64,000 bases of DNA from Bog-473 sp963817735 (GTDB taxonomy: Bacteria; Actinomycetota; Acidimicrobiia; Acidimicrobiales; RAAP-2), in assembly GCA_963817735.1 (NCBI GenBank), contig CAWFPP010000009.1, positions 372,001 to 436,000 of the forward strand, written 5' to 3'. Below, piece after piece: positions 35,085 through 44,316 of the stretch. The notes beneath the pieces were generated by a model, which saw nothing but the letters and a program-made list of their open reading frames with translations, was not told where the DNA came from and ran no database searches. The position numbers and the translations under genes were made by a program. Position 1 is the stretch's first letter. Every line of letters starts with the position of its first letter.

Positions 35085-36703
35085 TTGGGCAGGGGCGTGT
35101 GCTGCACCGTGTAGGCGCCGCCGTCGGCGTAGGCGGCCCGCATGACCTTCTTGTCGAACTTGCCGACGCTGGTCTTCGGGATCTCGTCGACGAAGGTCCA
35201 CTGGTCGGGCAGCCACCAGCGCGGCACCCGGCCCACCAGGAAGTCGAGCAGGTCGGCCGGGGCGGGCGTGCGGCCCGGCTTGGGCACGACGGCGACCAGC
35301 GGGCGCTCGGACCACTTGGGATCGGGAATGGCGATGACCGCCGCCTCGAAGACATCGGGGTGCGCCATGACCGCGTTCTCGAGCTCGACCGAGGAGATCC
35401 ACTCGCCGCCCGACTTGATGACGTCCTTGGTCCGGTCCGAGATCGTCATGTAGCCCTGGCTGTCGAGCGTGCCGACGTCGCCGGTGCGGAGCCAGCCGTC
35501 GTGGAACCTCGCGGGGTCCTCGTCCTTGTAATACGACCCGGTGACCCAGGGGCCGCGGATCTCGAACTCCCCCACCGACGTGCCGTCGTTGGGGAGCACG
35601 GTCCCGTCCTCGGCCACGACGCGCACCTCGACCCCGCCGACGACGCGCCCGGCCTTGATTTTGTAATACATGTCGTCGTGGCCGTCGAGACGGCGCGCCG
35701 GGGGCAACCCGAACGCGGCAAGCGGGCTTGTCTCCGTCATGCCCCAGCCCTGGATGATCGTGACGCCGAAGCGGTCCTCGAAGGCCTCGATGAGGGTCTG
35801 GGGTACCGCGGCGCCGCCGGCTGTGATGGCCCGCACGGTCGAGAAGTCGATCGGCGTGTCGAGGGCGAGCAGGCCGTTCCAGATAGTGGGCACGCCGCAG
35901 GCCAGCGTCGGGTGGTGCTCGTTGATGACGGCGGCCAGGCTCGCGCCCATGAGGTACATCTGGGGCATGATCATGTCGGTGCCGGCCAGCCAGGCGCCGT
36001 AGGGGGTGCCCCAGGCCATGGCGTGGAACATGGGCACGATGATGAGGATGCGGTCCTCCTCGGTCATGCCGACCGAGGAGGCGGCCTGCTCGGCCATGGT
36101 GTGCAACCAGATGGAGCGGTGCGAGTACACGACGCCCTTGGGGTTGCCGGTCGTCCCGCTCGTGTAACACATGGCCGCGGCGGAGTCCTCCTCGAGATCG
36201 GGCCAGTCGAACCCGGGCTGCTCGACGGCGAGCAGCTTCTCGTAGGAGAGCGTCTCGCCGAGGGAGGAGGTGTCGCCCTCCCCCACCACGATGACGGTCT
36301 CGACGGTCTTCAGGTCGTCCCTGATGGCCGCCAGCAAGGGGATCAGCGAGGCGTCGACGATGATGCAGCGATCCTCGGCGTGGTTGACCACGTAGGCCAG
36401 CTGGTCGGCCGGGAGCCGGATGTTCAGCGTGTGCAGAACTGCCCCCATGGCGGGGATGGCGAGATAGGCCTCGAGATGGCCCTGGTTGTTCCAGCAGAAG
36501 GTGCCGACCCGGTCGCCGGCCTGGATGCCGATCCGGGTCAGGGCGGCGGCCAGCTTCTCGGCCCGGGTCGTGATCTCGTTGAAGGTGGCCTTGCGGCTCC
36601 CGCCCTCCTCGACGGTGATGACGGAGCTGTCGCCGTGGACCCGCTGCCCGTGGCGCAGGATGTCTCTGATCAGGAGCGGTGCGTTCTGCATGGTGCTTTG
36701 CAT
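35081..36703 (-). CDS. Long-chain fatty-acid--CoA ligase (FadD-like, AMP-forming)
   Basis: 540 aa with all adenylate-forming motifs: YTSGTTGNPKGV (P-loop), GWGMTETSP (A5-like), GWLRTGDVG and DRTKDVIKSGGEWISS, and the catalytic lysine near the end in KTSVGKFDKK. It activates a carboxylic acid with ATP and loads CoA. The chain length is not predictable; the sequence resembles medium- to long-chain ligases. A 10-bp palindrome at 36753-36762 lies about 50 bp upstream of the start. Confidence 0.93.
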   Translation of the reverse strand: MQSTMQNAPLLIRDILRHGQRVHGDSSVITVEEGGSRKATFNEITTRAEKLAAALTRIGIQAGDRVGTFCWNNQGHLEAYLAIPAMGAVLHTLNIRLPADQLAYVVNHAEDRCIIVDASLIPLLAAIRDDLKTVETVIVVGEGDTSSLGETLSYEKLLAVEQPGFDWPDLEEDSAAAMCYTSGTTGNPKGVVYSHRSIWLHTMAEQAASSVGMTEEDRILIIVPMFHAMAWGTPYGAWLAGTDMIMPQMYLMGASLAAVINEHHPTLACGVPTIWNGLLALDTPIDFSTVRAITAGGAAVPQTLIEAFEDRFGVTIIQGWGMTETSPLAAFGLPPARRLDGHDDMYYKIKAGRVVGGVEVRVVAEDGTVLPNDGTSVGEFEIRGPWVTGSYYKDEDPARFHDGWLRTGDVGTLDSQGYMTISDRTKDVIKSGGEWISSVELENAVMAHPDVFEAAVIAIPDPKWSERPLVAVVPKPGRTPAPADLLDFLVGRVPRWWLPDQWTFVDEIPKTSVGKFDKKVMRAAYADGGAYTVQHTPLPK

Positions 36704-37071
36704 GCCCCAAGTATGACGAGCGCGCCTTTGCCGCGCCCAGGGGCGGCCGGGAAACGATCGTTCAGTTCTTGGACCCTCCGCTCCCCTACCCCGTGGTCCG
36801 GCGGGCCGGGACCCTGCTCGGGACCCCGGGGCCGGCTCAGCGGGAAGCCAGGAGCCTTGTCACCGCCCCTCTTCCACCTCCTCCGGCGTGACCGCGCTGA
36901 GGGCCGTGATCAACGACGACGCTCCGTCGTCCAACGTCATCTCGAGTCGTTCTGCCGGCGGATGCCCCGCCCCATCGGCTGCCGCCTGATCGCCCCGGGT
37001 GGGACCTACGACTGCGGTACGTTTCTCCGCATACGAGTCGAGCGTGTCGCTACGGGCGTCGGAGGCAACGA
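36704..37071. other. Intergenic region upstream of acyl-CoA ligase
   Basis: 368 bp between divergent genes. The short frames here lack ribosome-binding sites or family likeness. It should hold the ligase promoter on the minus strand and, near its right end, the promoter of the VOC gene at 37072. A perfect AACGATCGTT dyad is listed separately. Nothing else is evident. Confidence 0.55.
36753..36762. promoter_or_regulatory. Palindrome AACGATCGTT, candidate operator of the acyl-CoA ligase
   Basis: A perfect 10-bp dyad 50 bp upstream of the ligase start. Fatty-acid degradation genes in actinobacteria are often controlled by TetR-family repressors that bind dyads with an A/T-flanked CG centre. No regulator gene is adjacent, so this is weak. 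Confidence 0.3.
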
Positions 37072-37464
37072 GTGAAGGTCACAGGGTTTCACCACGTGTC
37101 GGTCAACTGCAACGAGGCAACGCTGGCCGACATGGTCTCGTTCTACGGCGACCTCTTCGGGTTGGAGTCCAAGAAGCGGCCCGAGATCCCGGGTATCCCG
37201 GGACACTGGTTCGATGTCTCCGATCAAGAGCTCCATGTCGTCGGCGCGCCTCCGCAGGGAACAGAGATCGACACGACAGGGAATCATTACTGCGTCGCCG
37301 TCGCGGACCTGGACAGTGCCGTCGCCGAGCTCGAGGACCGGAACATCGCTTACGAGCGGGCGGTCCAGGGAGCGGGCACGGTGCAGATTTGGATCAACGA
37401 TCCTGCCGGGAACACGATCGAGCTCCAGCAGGACACAGATGCGGGAGCTGCGCCGACTCGGTGA
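37072..37464 (+). CDS. VOC-superfamily (glyoxalase-like) protein
   Basis: 130 aa from GTG 37072 with GGAGGC upstream. The pattern is VTGFHHVSVNCNEATLADMVSFY with the first metal-ligand His, then HYCVAVADLDSAVAEL and the C-terminal NDPAGNTIEL with the metal Glu. It is likely a metal-dependent lyase, isomerase or dioxygenase-like protein, or a binding protein. First gene of the accessory stretch. Confidence 0.82.
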   Translation: MKVTGFHHVSVNCNEATLADMVSFYGDLFGLESKKRPEIPGIPGHWFDVSDQELHVVGAPPQGTEIDTTGNHYCVAVADLDSAVAELEDRNIAYERAVQGAGTVQIWINDPAGNTIELQQDTDAGAAPTR

Positions 37465-37622
37465 GATTCGAGTTGGCCGATCTTCGGACGCAATATCGCC
37501 TCCGCAACTGAAAAGCCGCCTCACCTCACCTCTGCGGCCATCTGGGACGGAGTGAACTCCGTCCGTGACGCCGGATCCGGAGCGGGCAGGACTGACGACT
37601 GCGGGAGAGATCGCGTGTCCGT

Positions 37623-37994
37623 TCAGGTGCCGTACGGGCGGGTCAGGATCTCCATGTTGTGACCGGACGGGTCCTCGAAGTAGAAGCCTCGCCCATGGTC
37701 GTTGATCACGTACTCCTGCGTGTGGCCGGGATCCGCCCAGTATCTCAATCCCCGATCAGTGATCCTGGCGAAAATGGCATCGAACTCCTCCTCGGTCACG
37801 AGGAAGGCGTAGTGGGTTGGCTCTATTGCGGCCGTACGATCGGAGTAGTCGAGGCTGACGCCGTTGGCAGTCTCCACGCACATGAACGGTCCGAACGGCG
37901 TCGGGGCCTCAAGACCGAGGATCTCAGCAAGAAACGTGGCAGACGCATCTTTGTCATGCGCTGGGATAATCGTGTGGTTGAGCTGAACCGCCAT
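37623..37994 (-). CDS. VOC-superfamily (glyoxalase-like) protein
   Basis: 123 aa from ATG 37994, chosen for the strong GAGGAGGCGAC in front. It begins MAVQLNHTIIPAHDKDASATF (His as metal ligand) and has a second unit THYAFLVTEEEFDAIFARI, with YFEDPSGHNMEIL at the end. One of three VOC proteins between 37 and 46 kb, but not close in sequence to its neighbours. Substrate unknown. Confidence 0.82.
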   Translation of the reverse strand: MAVQLNHTIIPAHDKDASATFLAEILGLEAPTPFGPFMCVETANGVSLDYSDRTAAIEPTHYAFLVTEEEFDAIFARITDRGLRYWADPGHTQEYVINDHGRGFYFEDPSGHNMEILTRPYGT

Positions 37995-38190
37995 GTCGCC
38001 TCCTCGTCGCTGACGATCCAGTATCCGTCCATCGGAGACGGATCGCCAGTGCATCAGAGCTCGGTGCACCGGCAGCCTGCTTCAGGGCAACCCGGCCAAC
38101 CGGACGCTGGGCAGTCCCGTTCGATGCCGGCGGACCCGGCGACCGTTCTTGCTGACCATCGTGGCCTGCTCACGGTCGACGAACCGGCGC

Positions 38191-39024
38191 TCAGGTGCCG
38201 GGTGTGACCGGGCTGACGTCGTAGCGCAGCTCGCCCGTCGACACGTCGATGTCGTAGTACTCGACGCCCGTCCCCACCTTCGGGTCATCGACCGCGAAGG
38301 CGACGGCGATCTTGTTCGCAGCATTGCGGACGATATCGAGTGTCAGCTCGGTAGCCGCGGCGGGACCCAGAGCGTCCACCGTCTGCGCTCCGAGCCCGGG
38401 TGGCCATTGGATCGGCTGCCACACAAAGGCGTCCACGACCTGGAGCGCCAGGGCCTGAGCTTCGGAGATCCCATTCGGGTCCGCGTCGTCGAACAGATCA
38501 CCCCCGGCTGCCAGATCGATCGCACTCACGCTCCTGCGTGATTTGCAGAGCCGGCAGTTGTGGGCTCTCGCCACACGGAGCCTGACCAGTTCGGAGGTCA
38601 CCGGATCGAGGGCTTGAAGCTTGGCTACCTCGAGCAGGAACGTTTCGTGCGCCACCCAGGGATCGATGTCCGCAGACGTCGGCATAGGACGCCATTCCTC
38701 GCCGAACATCTCACGCCAGGCGGCATCGGCACGCATCATCATGTCCTCCGTCCATACGGCGAGGATGAAGGCCGGGGCACCGGCGCCGAGCTCGGCCAAC
38801 CCGGCCGCTCGAACAGCAGTGGTCAGGGATGCCACATCGATGACCATCTGTTGGGCGAAGGCCATCGCAGCGGAACTCGGAACGGCGGCAAGAGTCGGGT
38901 CGAGACTGGCCCGGGCGATGGCACGGGCCGGCTCCCTCAAGTCAGCCGGCGTGGTCGAGGCGACGGCGTCGAGCAATTCGTCCCATGCTGCAAAGGCCAC
39001 CGGGGCCTGATCCCGGGCGATCAC
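38191..39024 (-). CDS. AhpD/carboxymuconolactone-decarboxylase-family protein
   Basis: 277 aa, GTG start, all-helical. The CxxC motif is in RAHNCRLCKSRRSVSAI, the position of the AhpD peroxidase-type redox cysteines, preceded by SELVRLRVA. The His that usually follows the CxxC in AhpD is replaced. It may be a thiol-redox protein or only a relative by fold. It has no obvious operon partner. Confidence 0.75.
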   Translation of the reverse strand: MIARDQAPVAFAAWDELLDAVASTTPADLREPARAIARASLDPTLAAVPSSAAMAFAQQMVIDVASLTTAVRAAGLAELGAGAPAFILAVWTEDMMMRADAAWREMFGEEWRPMPTSADIDPWVAHETFLLEVAKLQALDPVTSELVRLRVARAHNCRLCKSRRSVSAIDLAAGGDLFDDADPNGISEAQALALQVVDAFVWQPIQWPPGLGAQTVDALGPAAATELTLDIVRNAANKIAVAFAVDDPKVGTGVEYYDIDVSTGELRYDVSPVTPGT

Positions 39025-39141
39025 ATTTCGACCTTACTGGTCATGTGACGCGACATGAAAGCACCACGGCTTGCCCGGAGAGAAACCGCCCCGGAACGCA
39101 GCGGTTTGAAGGCGAGGGAGCAATCTTACAGGGCGTTACGA

Positions 39142-39162
39142 CATCCTCTTGCGACGAGGATG
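39142..39162. terminator. 7-bp perfect inverted repeat CATCCTC/GAGGATG
   Basis: Arms of 7 bp with a 7-base loop, about 56 bp downstream of the pentapeptide-repeat gene (minus strand). There is no clear U-tract on either strand, so a terminator role is tentative. Confidence 0.35.
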
Positions 39163-39217
39163 CCTCACCTCCTTCGGACCCGTCATTTCTTGGACGGACC
39201 GCTGGCCGAATTGGCGA

Positions 39218-40258
39218 TCAGAGACCGCCGCCCTGCCCGGCGCACGTGCCCCCGTCGTTGTCCGAGTTGGTCTCGTTTGGACACTCGGTATTGCTATAGA
39301 TCACGCCCGTCGTGATCGCTCCGGTCAAGTTGGCGCCAGCCAGATTGGCGTCGGTCAGGTTGGCGTCGGTCAGGTTTGCCTGCTCAAGGGTGCCTTCGTC
39401 GAACGTGACACCCGTGAGATTCGAACCTGACAGATCGGCATCGGCGAGGAAGTTCCCCGAGAAATTCGCAACACCCGACAGATCAAGGTTTTCGAGAGAT
39501 GCCCAGCTATCGTCGCAACCAAACCCATCGTAGGCGAGGCAGGCGGCACTCCCTGCGCCCTGGGCAAAGACGATCTTCTCGTGCGTGACGTGACCCGCGA
39601 GGCCTGTGACCGTGAACGTGACATCAAAGTTCTGAGGCTTGGGGTCAGTGGTAGGTGGGATTGAGGCAGTCGTAGTCGCCACGACATTGCTTCCATCGCC
39701 ACTCGAACAGTCAATCGGTGTGGTGGTGCCGAGTACGAGCACGCTCGACGTCGTACTGAACTGGCAGGTGGCGCCAAATCCCACCGTGACGGAGATCGTA
39801 TCTGCTATCCCGAAATCCCCGAAGGAGAGGGTCGGGCTGACGTGAATGCCGACTGACGGCGGGGGCGGGGGATCGACGTCCACAGTTCCGTGCTTGGACG
39901 CCGTGTTGGCCACGCCCGTGGCCGCCAACGTGAACTTGTAATGAATCACCTTGGTCGTCAGGTTCTCGGGCAGCGTCACCGTCACATCGGAGATCGGGCC
40001 AGTCCCGCAGGGAGTGGTCAGAGGGAGTCCGGAGCCACTGACGGGCGGACTGACGGAGAGAGTGCACGAGGTGGCGTTGGCTACCGTACCGGTCAAGGTG
40101 ACGGTGGCGCCGAGGTAAGACCAGGTCGCTGGTGGGACGCCGAACGCAGAGATCTCAGCCTTCGGCGTTGCCGCGGATGCGGGACTGGCAACACTGAGCA
40201 ATGCAGAAGGGATGAGGATCATCGCGGCCAAACAGGTCATTTTCACAAAGGACCGCAT
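39218..40258 (-). CDS. Secreted protein with C-terminal pentapeptide repeats
   Basis: 346 aa from ATG 40258, with a GGGGAGGGG site and a signal peptide (MRSFVKMTCLAAMILIPSALL...ASAA). Residues about 30-230 are beta-rich, Ig-like or Big-like, with Cys pairs (TSCTLSV...TPCGTG). The C-terminus has about 9 A(N/D)L-type pentapeptides (LTGVTFDEGTLEQANLTDAN), forming a right-handed quadrilateral helix, then a Cys-containing tail. A surface or secreted role is likely; the function is unknown. Confidence 0.8.
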   Translation of the reverse strand: MRSFVKMTCLAAMILIPSALLSVASPASAATPKAEISAFGVPPATWSYLGATVTLTGTVANATSCTLSVSPPVSGSGLPLTTPCGTGPISDVTVTLPENLTTKVIHYKFTLAATGVANTASKHGTVDVDPPPPPSVGIHVSPTLSFGDFGIADTISVTVGFGATCQFSTTSSVLVLGTTTPIDCSSGDGSNVVATTTASIPPTTDPKPQNFDVTFTVTGLAGHVTHEKIVFAQGAGSAACLAYDGFGCDDSWASLENLDLSGVANFSGNFLADADLSGSNLTGVTFDEGTLEQANLTDANLTDANLAGANLTGAITTGVIYSNTECPNETNSDNDGGTCAGQGGGL

Positions 40259-40371
40259 GAAGAACCCCTCCCCTAGAAGCATCCGTCCTGGGGGTTCTTA
40301 GCACGCGATCTGTTCAGGGGCAACCACCCCACGGTTCAGCCTTGCAGCGAGGCCGCCGTCCCAGTCGCCGC

Positions 40372-41248
40372 CTACCGAGCGACGAGCCGCACGCCTTCTT
40401 GGTCGAACGTGATTGTCATGCCTTCGTTCGCCAAGCACACGCGTTCTTCGGCTGCGGGCCAGATGTCGTGCGCCTCGGTGAGGAGGTCCTCGAGCTCGTG
40501 GTCGTCGTGGTAGGGGTCGTGGTGAAACAACACGAGGTTCCGAACGCCCGCCCTATCGGCGAACTCCATTGCGTGGGCGAGTCCGGAATGTCCCCAGCCG
40601 ACATGCGCCGCATATTCGTGGTCGCGATATTGGGCATCGTGCAACAAGACATCCGCGCCGCGTGCGATGTCGTAACCGCTCACCCACTCGGAGGCAATCG
40701 AACTCAGCTCGGTGCCGAGCGACGGCTCGTGATCGGGGAGGTACACCAAGACCTGTCCATGCTCCTCAATCCGATAACCGACAGTCGGGCCCTGATGCTT
40801 CACCTTGCCAGCTCGCATCGTTGCCGAGCCGATGGTGACGGGCTCATCGGGGCGCGTCGTGGAAGATGAGGCGGGCCGGGACGTCGTCCAAGTGGACCGG
40901 GAACAGCGGAGGAGAAAGATACATCGCAATGCGTTCGGAGAGTGGTGCAACCGGGGACGACGGACCCCATATGTGAATATCGAGGTCGGAATCGAAGAGC
41001 GGTCGGAAGAACCCGAGACCCTGCAAGTGGTCGAGATGGAGATGGCTGAGCAGGATATGCAGCTCCGGGCACTCGGATCCCTGCATCGAGACACCGAGTG
41101 GCCGTATTCCGGTGCCGGCGTCGAGCACGAGGAGGTGGCCGCTTGCAAGTCGCACTTCAACGCAGGACGTATTTCCGCCGTACTTGACTGTTTCTGGACC
41201 CGGCGCAGCGACCGAGCCGCGGCATCCCCAGACGCGAGCTTGCATCAA
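40372..41248 (-). pseudogene. MBL-fold metallo-hydrolase interrupted by a single-base frameshift
   Basis: Two overlapping frames together make one metallo-beta-lactamase-fold protein. The 5' part (41248 to about 40852) has the start MMQARVWGCRGSVAAPG and the Zn motif LLSHLHLDHLQG, and stops at FHDAPR. The 3' part (about 40852 to 40372) continues as PDEPVTIGSATMRAGKVKHQG and ends with HDAQYRDHEYAAHVGWGHS and LVLFHHDPYH. The joint is a run of four C on the coding strand (G-run 40849-40852 on plus). Removing one C restores FHDAP-DEPVT in one frame. It could be decay, a sequencing error or, less likely, a +1 recoding site. It is preceded by a PAS-like gene. Confidence 0.85.
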
Positions 41249-41673
41249 GCCTCACTCGTGTCGTCGGCAACCTGCCAGAACACCGACACAACTCCGTGCA
41301 TTTCAGCTTCCGTTCCGAACAGCGGATACGCGGTCGCGTGCACCAGCCGTTGTATGCCATCGAAACCGGTCGCGGCGACGGTCCTGTGAGCGGGACGACG
41401 TTCAAAGAAGGCGATCCCAGCCGGCGTATCCCGCCGACGAAGAGGCTCTCCGTCAGGAGTCTTGAGGTTGAGGACCGCGCCGAACTCTTCCGCGGGCATC
41501 TCACCTACGTCGCCGTAGGCCTTGCCAATCAGCAAGGCAGCGGCGTCGTTGTAGTACACCAGGACACCGCGAGCGTCCAGAAGGAACATCGGCGTCGCGA
41601 GATTCGAAGCCAGCTCGCGAGCGAGGATCAGCGGCAGAGGTTTTGAAATGCTGGCCTGTGCCTCGCGGTCCAC
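41245..41673 (-). CDS. PAS-domain protein
   Basis: 142 aa from GTG 41673 (VDREAQASIS); a TTG at 41709 would add 12 residues and the choice is uncertain. The PAS core is visible: LASNLATPMFLLDARGVLVYYNDAAALLIG, then the closing strands VHATAYPLFGTEAEMHGVVSVFW. It has no output domain. Its stop overlaps the broken MBL hydrolase start as ATGA, which suggests a former sensor/hydrolase pair, perhaps in cyclic-dinucleotide or redox signalling. Confidence 0.78.
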   Translation of the reverse strand: MDREAQASISKPLPLILARELASNLATPMFLLDARGVLVYYNDAAALLIGKAYGDVGEMPAEEFGAVLNLKTPDGEPLRRRDTPAGIAFFERRPAHRTVAATGFDGIQRLVHATAYPLFGTEAEMHGVVSVFWQVADDTSEA

Positions 41674-41812
41674 GAATGAGATCGTTGTCGCCTGTAAGCC
41701 CAGACGCAACTACCTGGGCAGCATGATCCCCGGGGGACGTGGTCCCGCCGGCCGCCGGGGGTGCGACAGCGCCAACGACGTCGGCCCCGGCAGTCGTGGT
41801 TTCGGATCAAAG

Positions 41813-43360
41813 TCAGTCCGCACCGGTACCAACTGCGAGTTCCTCGTCAGTGACGGTCACGCAGAAGGTGATCGACACACAGCTCACCCCTGGCAACGGG
41901 TAGCCGGCTATCCCACGACCTGGTGCCTCGCCCGGCGCCGCGAAGGATCCGACTCCGCTCACCGAGCACTGGCCTGCTGTCGTGCAGGCAGCGAACCCGG
42001 GGTTGGCCATGCCCCCATTGGCGGTCTCGGTCCACGTTCCGACGCCTCCTGCGGGATCTGTCGAGACGAGAGGTTCTCCGGCCACAACCGAGGCCACGCA
42101 GAACGCCGACGTCGGACACGAGATGCCGCTGACCGCGTATTGGCCACTGTGCTGCGCGAACGACGGATGCGAGGTTGGGCCTCCGTGCCACGACGCTGGG
42201 GAAAGAGGGTCCGTTGACGTCTCGATCCAGCCACCCACCGTGGCATCTCCGCTGCCACCGGCAACACAGAGAGCAGGCGAAGGGCAAGAGACGGCCTGCA
42301 GGCCCTCGGAGCCCACCTGAATGTAGTTCCACGCCGAGGATCCGCCTGAAGGAGATCCCGAGACAAGGACGCCCGAGCCCGCAGCAACGGCACAGAACGA
42401 CGCAGTGGGACACGAAACCTGCCCGAAGGAGTACGCCGATGAGGGCGCTACTTCGAGCGTCCAGTGCGCCGCTGCGGGGTCCGTCGTGACATAGATGCCG
42501 TCCAGGGACGACAAGGTGCAGAAATCCGGGTCCGGACACGCAACGAAGGACCACGAGGCATTCGAGCTTGGCGGAAAGGTCGTCGTCGTCCCCACGACAC
42601 TGCTGTCCGGAGAAAAGGGGCCGCTGCTGACGGCCACTGCCGGCACGAACGTGCCGGGACTCTGCGGCGAGACCGCGCCCGCGAAGACGCAGAGCTTCTC
42701 ACTCGGGCATGCCACGTCGGTGGGGCTCATCCCGAGGTCGTTCGCCATGGATGACCACGACAGCGCCTGAGAGCCCGCATGGGCCGGGGTCGTGAGCCAA
42801 CTCGGCTGGGTCGACTCGCGGAACGTCTCGGCTCCGATCTTCGCCAACGAGAGCGCAAAGTCGGAATCCTCCCAGGTCGCCGACGCGTCCATCTTGGTGA
42901 AGCGTCGCGTCTTGCTGTTGTATGCGAATTCCCCGGCATCCCCGCCGACCAGGAAGAAGGGTGCGCTGCCCGGCTCCCGGGCCAGCAAGAGCAGGTATGT
43001 CCGTCCACTTCGCAGCGGTATCTGGTCCACCTGACCCGTTGCAGAACTGGCGGCGCGAGGTTGCGCGACAACGATCTGCTTCGCTACTCGACCGCGGATG
43101 ACATCGTGCACTCGCAAGGTGACGAGGATCGCGGGTTGCGATGCAGGGGCTGAGCGGTCACGACCCACGGACTCGACCCTGGCCACAACCATGACCTGGG
43201 TGTTGGCCAGGAGCTGCTCCTGGGACTGATAGTCGGTCGAGTCAATGGCGACCGGGTGCTGTGCCACATGGCTTGCTGGGTGGGCGGACGATCCGGACGC
43301 CCACCCAGCCGCGAGGAAGAAACCTGCCAGCACCGCCAACATCTGCCTCTGGTGGGTCAT
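41813..43360 (-). CDS. Secreted Cys-repeat protein of the SCPs..CVA type
   Basis: 515 aa from ATG 43360, preceded by GGGAGGG. The signal peptide is MLAVLAGFFLAAGWASGSSA. Residues 40-180 form a separate N-terminal domain (ARVESVGRDRS... RGRVAKQIVV). The rest is a string of about 6-7 blades each carrying a Cys pair (VSCPTASFCAVAAG, VSCPSPALCVAGG, ISCPTSAFCVAS), the pattern of actinobacterial secreted propeller-like proteins. It has no catalytic motif. It is probably extracellular. Confidence 0.78.
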   Translation of the reverse strand: MTHQRQMLAVLAGFFLAAGWASGSSAHPASHVAQHPVAIDSTDYQSQEQLLANTQVMVVARVESVGRDRSAPASQPAILVTLRVHDVIRGRVAKQIVVAQPRAASSATGQVDQIPLRSGRTYLLLLAREPGSAPFFLVGGDAGEFAYNSKTRRFTKMDASATWEDSDFALSLAKIGAETFRESTQPSWLTTPAHAGSQALSWSSMANDLGMSPTDVACPSEKLCVFAGAVSPQSPGTFVPAVAVSSGPFSPDSSVVGTTTTFPPSSNASWSFVACPDPDFCTLSSLDGIYVTTDPAAAHWTLEVAPSSAYSFGQVSCPTASFCAVAAGSGVLVSGSPSGGSSAWNYIQVGSEGLQAVSCPSPALCVAGGSGDATVGGWIETSTDPLSPASWHGGPTSHPSFAQHSGQYAVSGISCPTSAFCVASVVAGEPLVSTDPAGGVGTWTETANGGMANPGFAACTTAGQCSVSGVGSFAAPGEAPGRGIAGYPLPGVSCVSITFCVTVTDEELAVGTGAD

Positions 43361-43520
43361 GACTCGCCCTCCCAACGAGGACACTACGGCGAGTAGCCAC
43401 TGCCGCATACCGCCGGGCCGATGACAGATTCCGTATCGGTGGTACCAAGGTCAGTCCGTCGATTGCTGTGTCCATTCGGCTTTGGGAGGCGCAGCCGCGT
43501 GCCGGCAGCGTCTGACTTCG

Positions 43521-43630
43521 ATGAGGGTGCCCGATCAATGCTTGACGGACCTGCGGGAACAGGGCTACGTCGTGTTCGAGGGTTTCCTCCCGGCCGATGA
43601 AGTGGCGGCGGCGCGGGCCGGCGTCCGAGA
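43521..43630 (+). pseudogene. 5' fragment of a phytanoyl-CoA dioxygenase-like gene
   Basis: Thirty-six codons from ATG 43521 read like the N-terminus of a phytanoyl-CoA dioxygenase-family protein (LREQGYVVFEGFLPADEV, then AAARAG). Then the frame abruptly runs into the 3' end of the Lys-rich small gene at 43631. The iron-binding HxD...H region is absent. It is a truncated remnant, so the left part of a larger gene has been deleted or displaced here. Confidence 0.55.
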
Positions 43631-43744
43631 TCAGCGACCGAACTCTTTCCGAGTCTGCTCCTTGTCCTTCTTGGCCTGACGCTTCTCTTTGAGCGTCTTG
43701 CCGGCCTTCTTCGTGGCGGTCTTTCGAGGAGACTTGTCGGACAT
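43631..43744 (-). CDS. Lysine-rich small protein
   Basis: 37 aa from ATG 43744, with AAGGGGG upstream. The sequence MSDKSPRKTATKKAGKTLKE followed by KRQAKKDKEQ is very basic and matches a widespread small actinobacterial protein type of unknown function that is rich in Lys. A nucleic-acid-binding role is only a guess. Confidence 0.68.
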   Translation of the reverse strand: MSDKSPRKTATKKAGKTLKEKRQAKKDKEQTRKEFGR

Positions 43745-43933
43745 GTCAACCCCCTTTTCCCTGCTGCGACCGTAGTCTGTTGGCCCGATCCATTGCGTGG
43801 CCAGTCCTGCGAGTGGGGTGCCTCGGCTCGTCGCGCCGAGGCGCACGCCGCCAGGCGCCACCATCTGGGGATTTGCGGCCGTCGCTCGCGTAGAATTCGA
43901 GCTTCAGTGTCGTTGAAATGGGAGGCGGGTGCC

Positions 43934-44215
43934 GTGGGCGCATTGAGGCGGCTTCAAGACAAGGATCCCGCAGAACGTCAGATCACGTTTCTAAAGATCG
44001 GTGCTTACTCAGGATCCATCATCGCCGTCGTACTGATTCTGGTTGCAATGGCATCCCAAAAGAGGCTCCTCCTCGGTCTGGTCATTGCGGCGATCGTCCT
44101 TGTGATCTCGTTGCCATTGGACTATTGGATGGTACGGACGGCTCGAAGAAAGCAGGCGACTGGTCCTTCGGATGGCGATTCGAACGGCCGGAGGACCTTC
44201 TCCCGGCGCACGTAG
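43934..44215 (+). CDS. Small two-helix membrane protein
   Basis: 93 aa from GTG 43934, chosen for GGAGGCGGG just upstream; an earlier GTG at 43907 is possible. Two membrane helices (SIIAVVLILVAMAS and LLGLVIAAIVLVISLPL) are followed by a basic tail. No family recognised. It is surrounded by short genes in the accessory stretch. Confidence 0.6.
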   Translation: MGALRRLQDKDPAERQITFLKIGAYSGSIIAVVLILVAMASQKRLLLGLVIAAIVLVISLPLDYWMVRTARRKQATGPSDGDSNGRRTFSRRT

Positions 44216-44316
44216 CGCCGTTCGCCAATCGGTCAGGTCGGACACCGGGGTTTCGCTTTGCTGAGTCGTGACTCCTATGGGTGACGAGTCACGGCAGAGT
44301 CCCCTTTGGGGTGGAG

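Noticed and set aside
36679..36891. Short plus-strand frame upstream of the acyl-CoA ligase
   Set aside because: Composition is that of non-coding DNA and it overlaps the ligase start.
37006..37524. Minus-strand frame antisense to the VOC gene
   Set aside because: The plus-strand frame has the VOC metal-binding pattern; this one has none.
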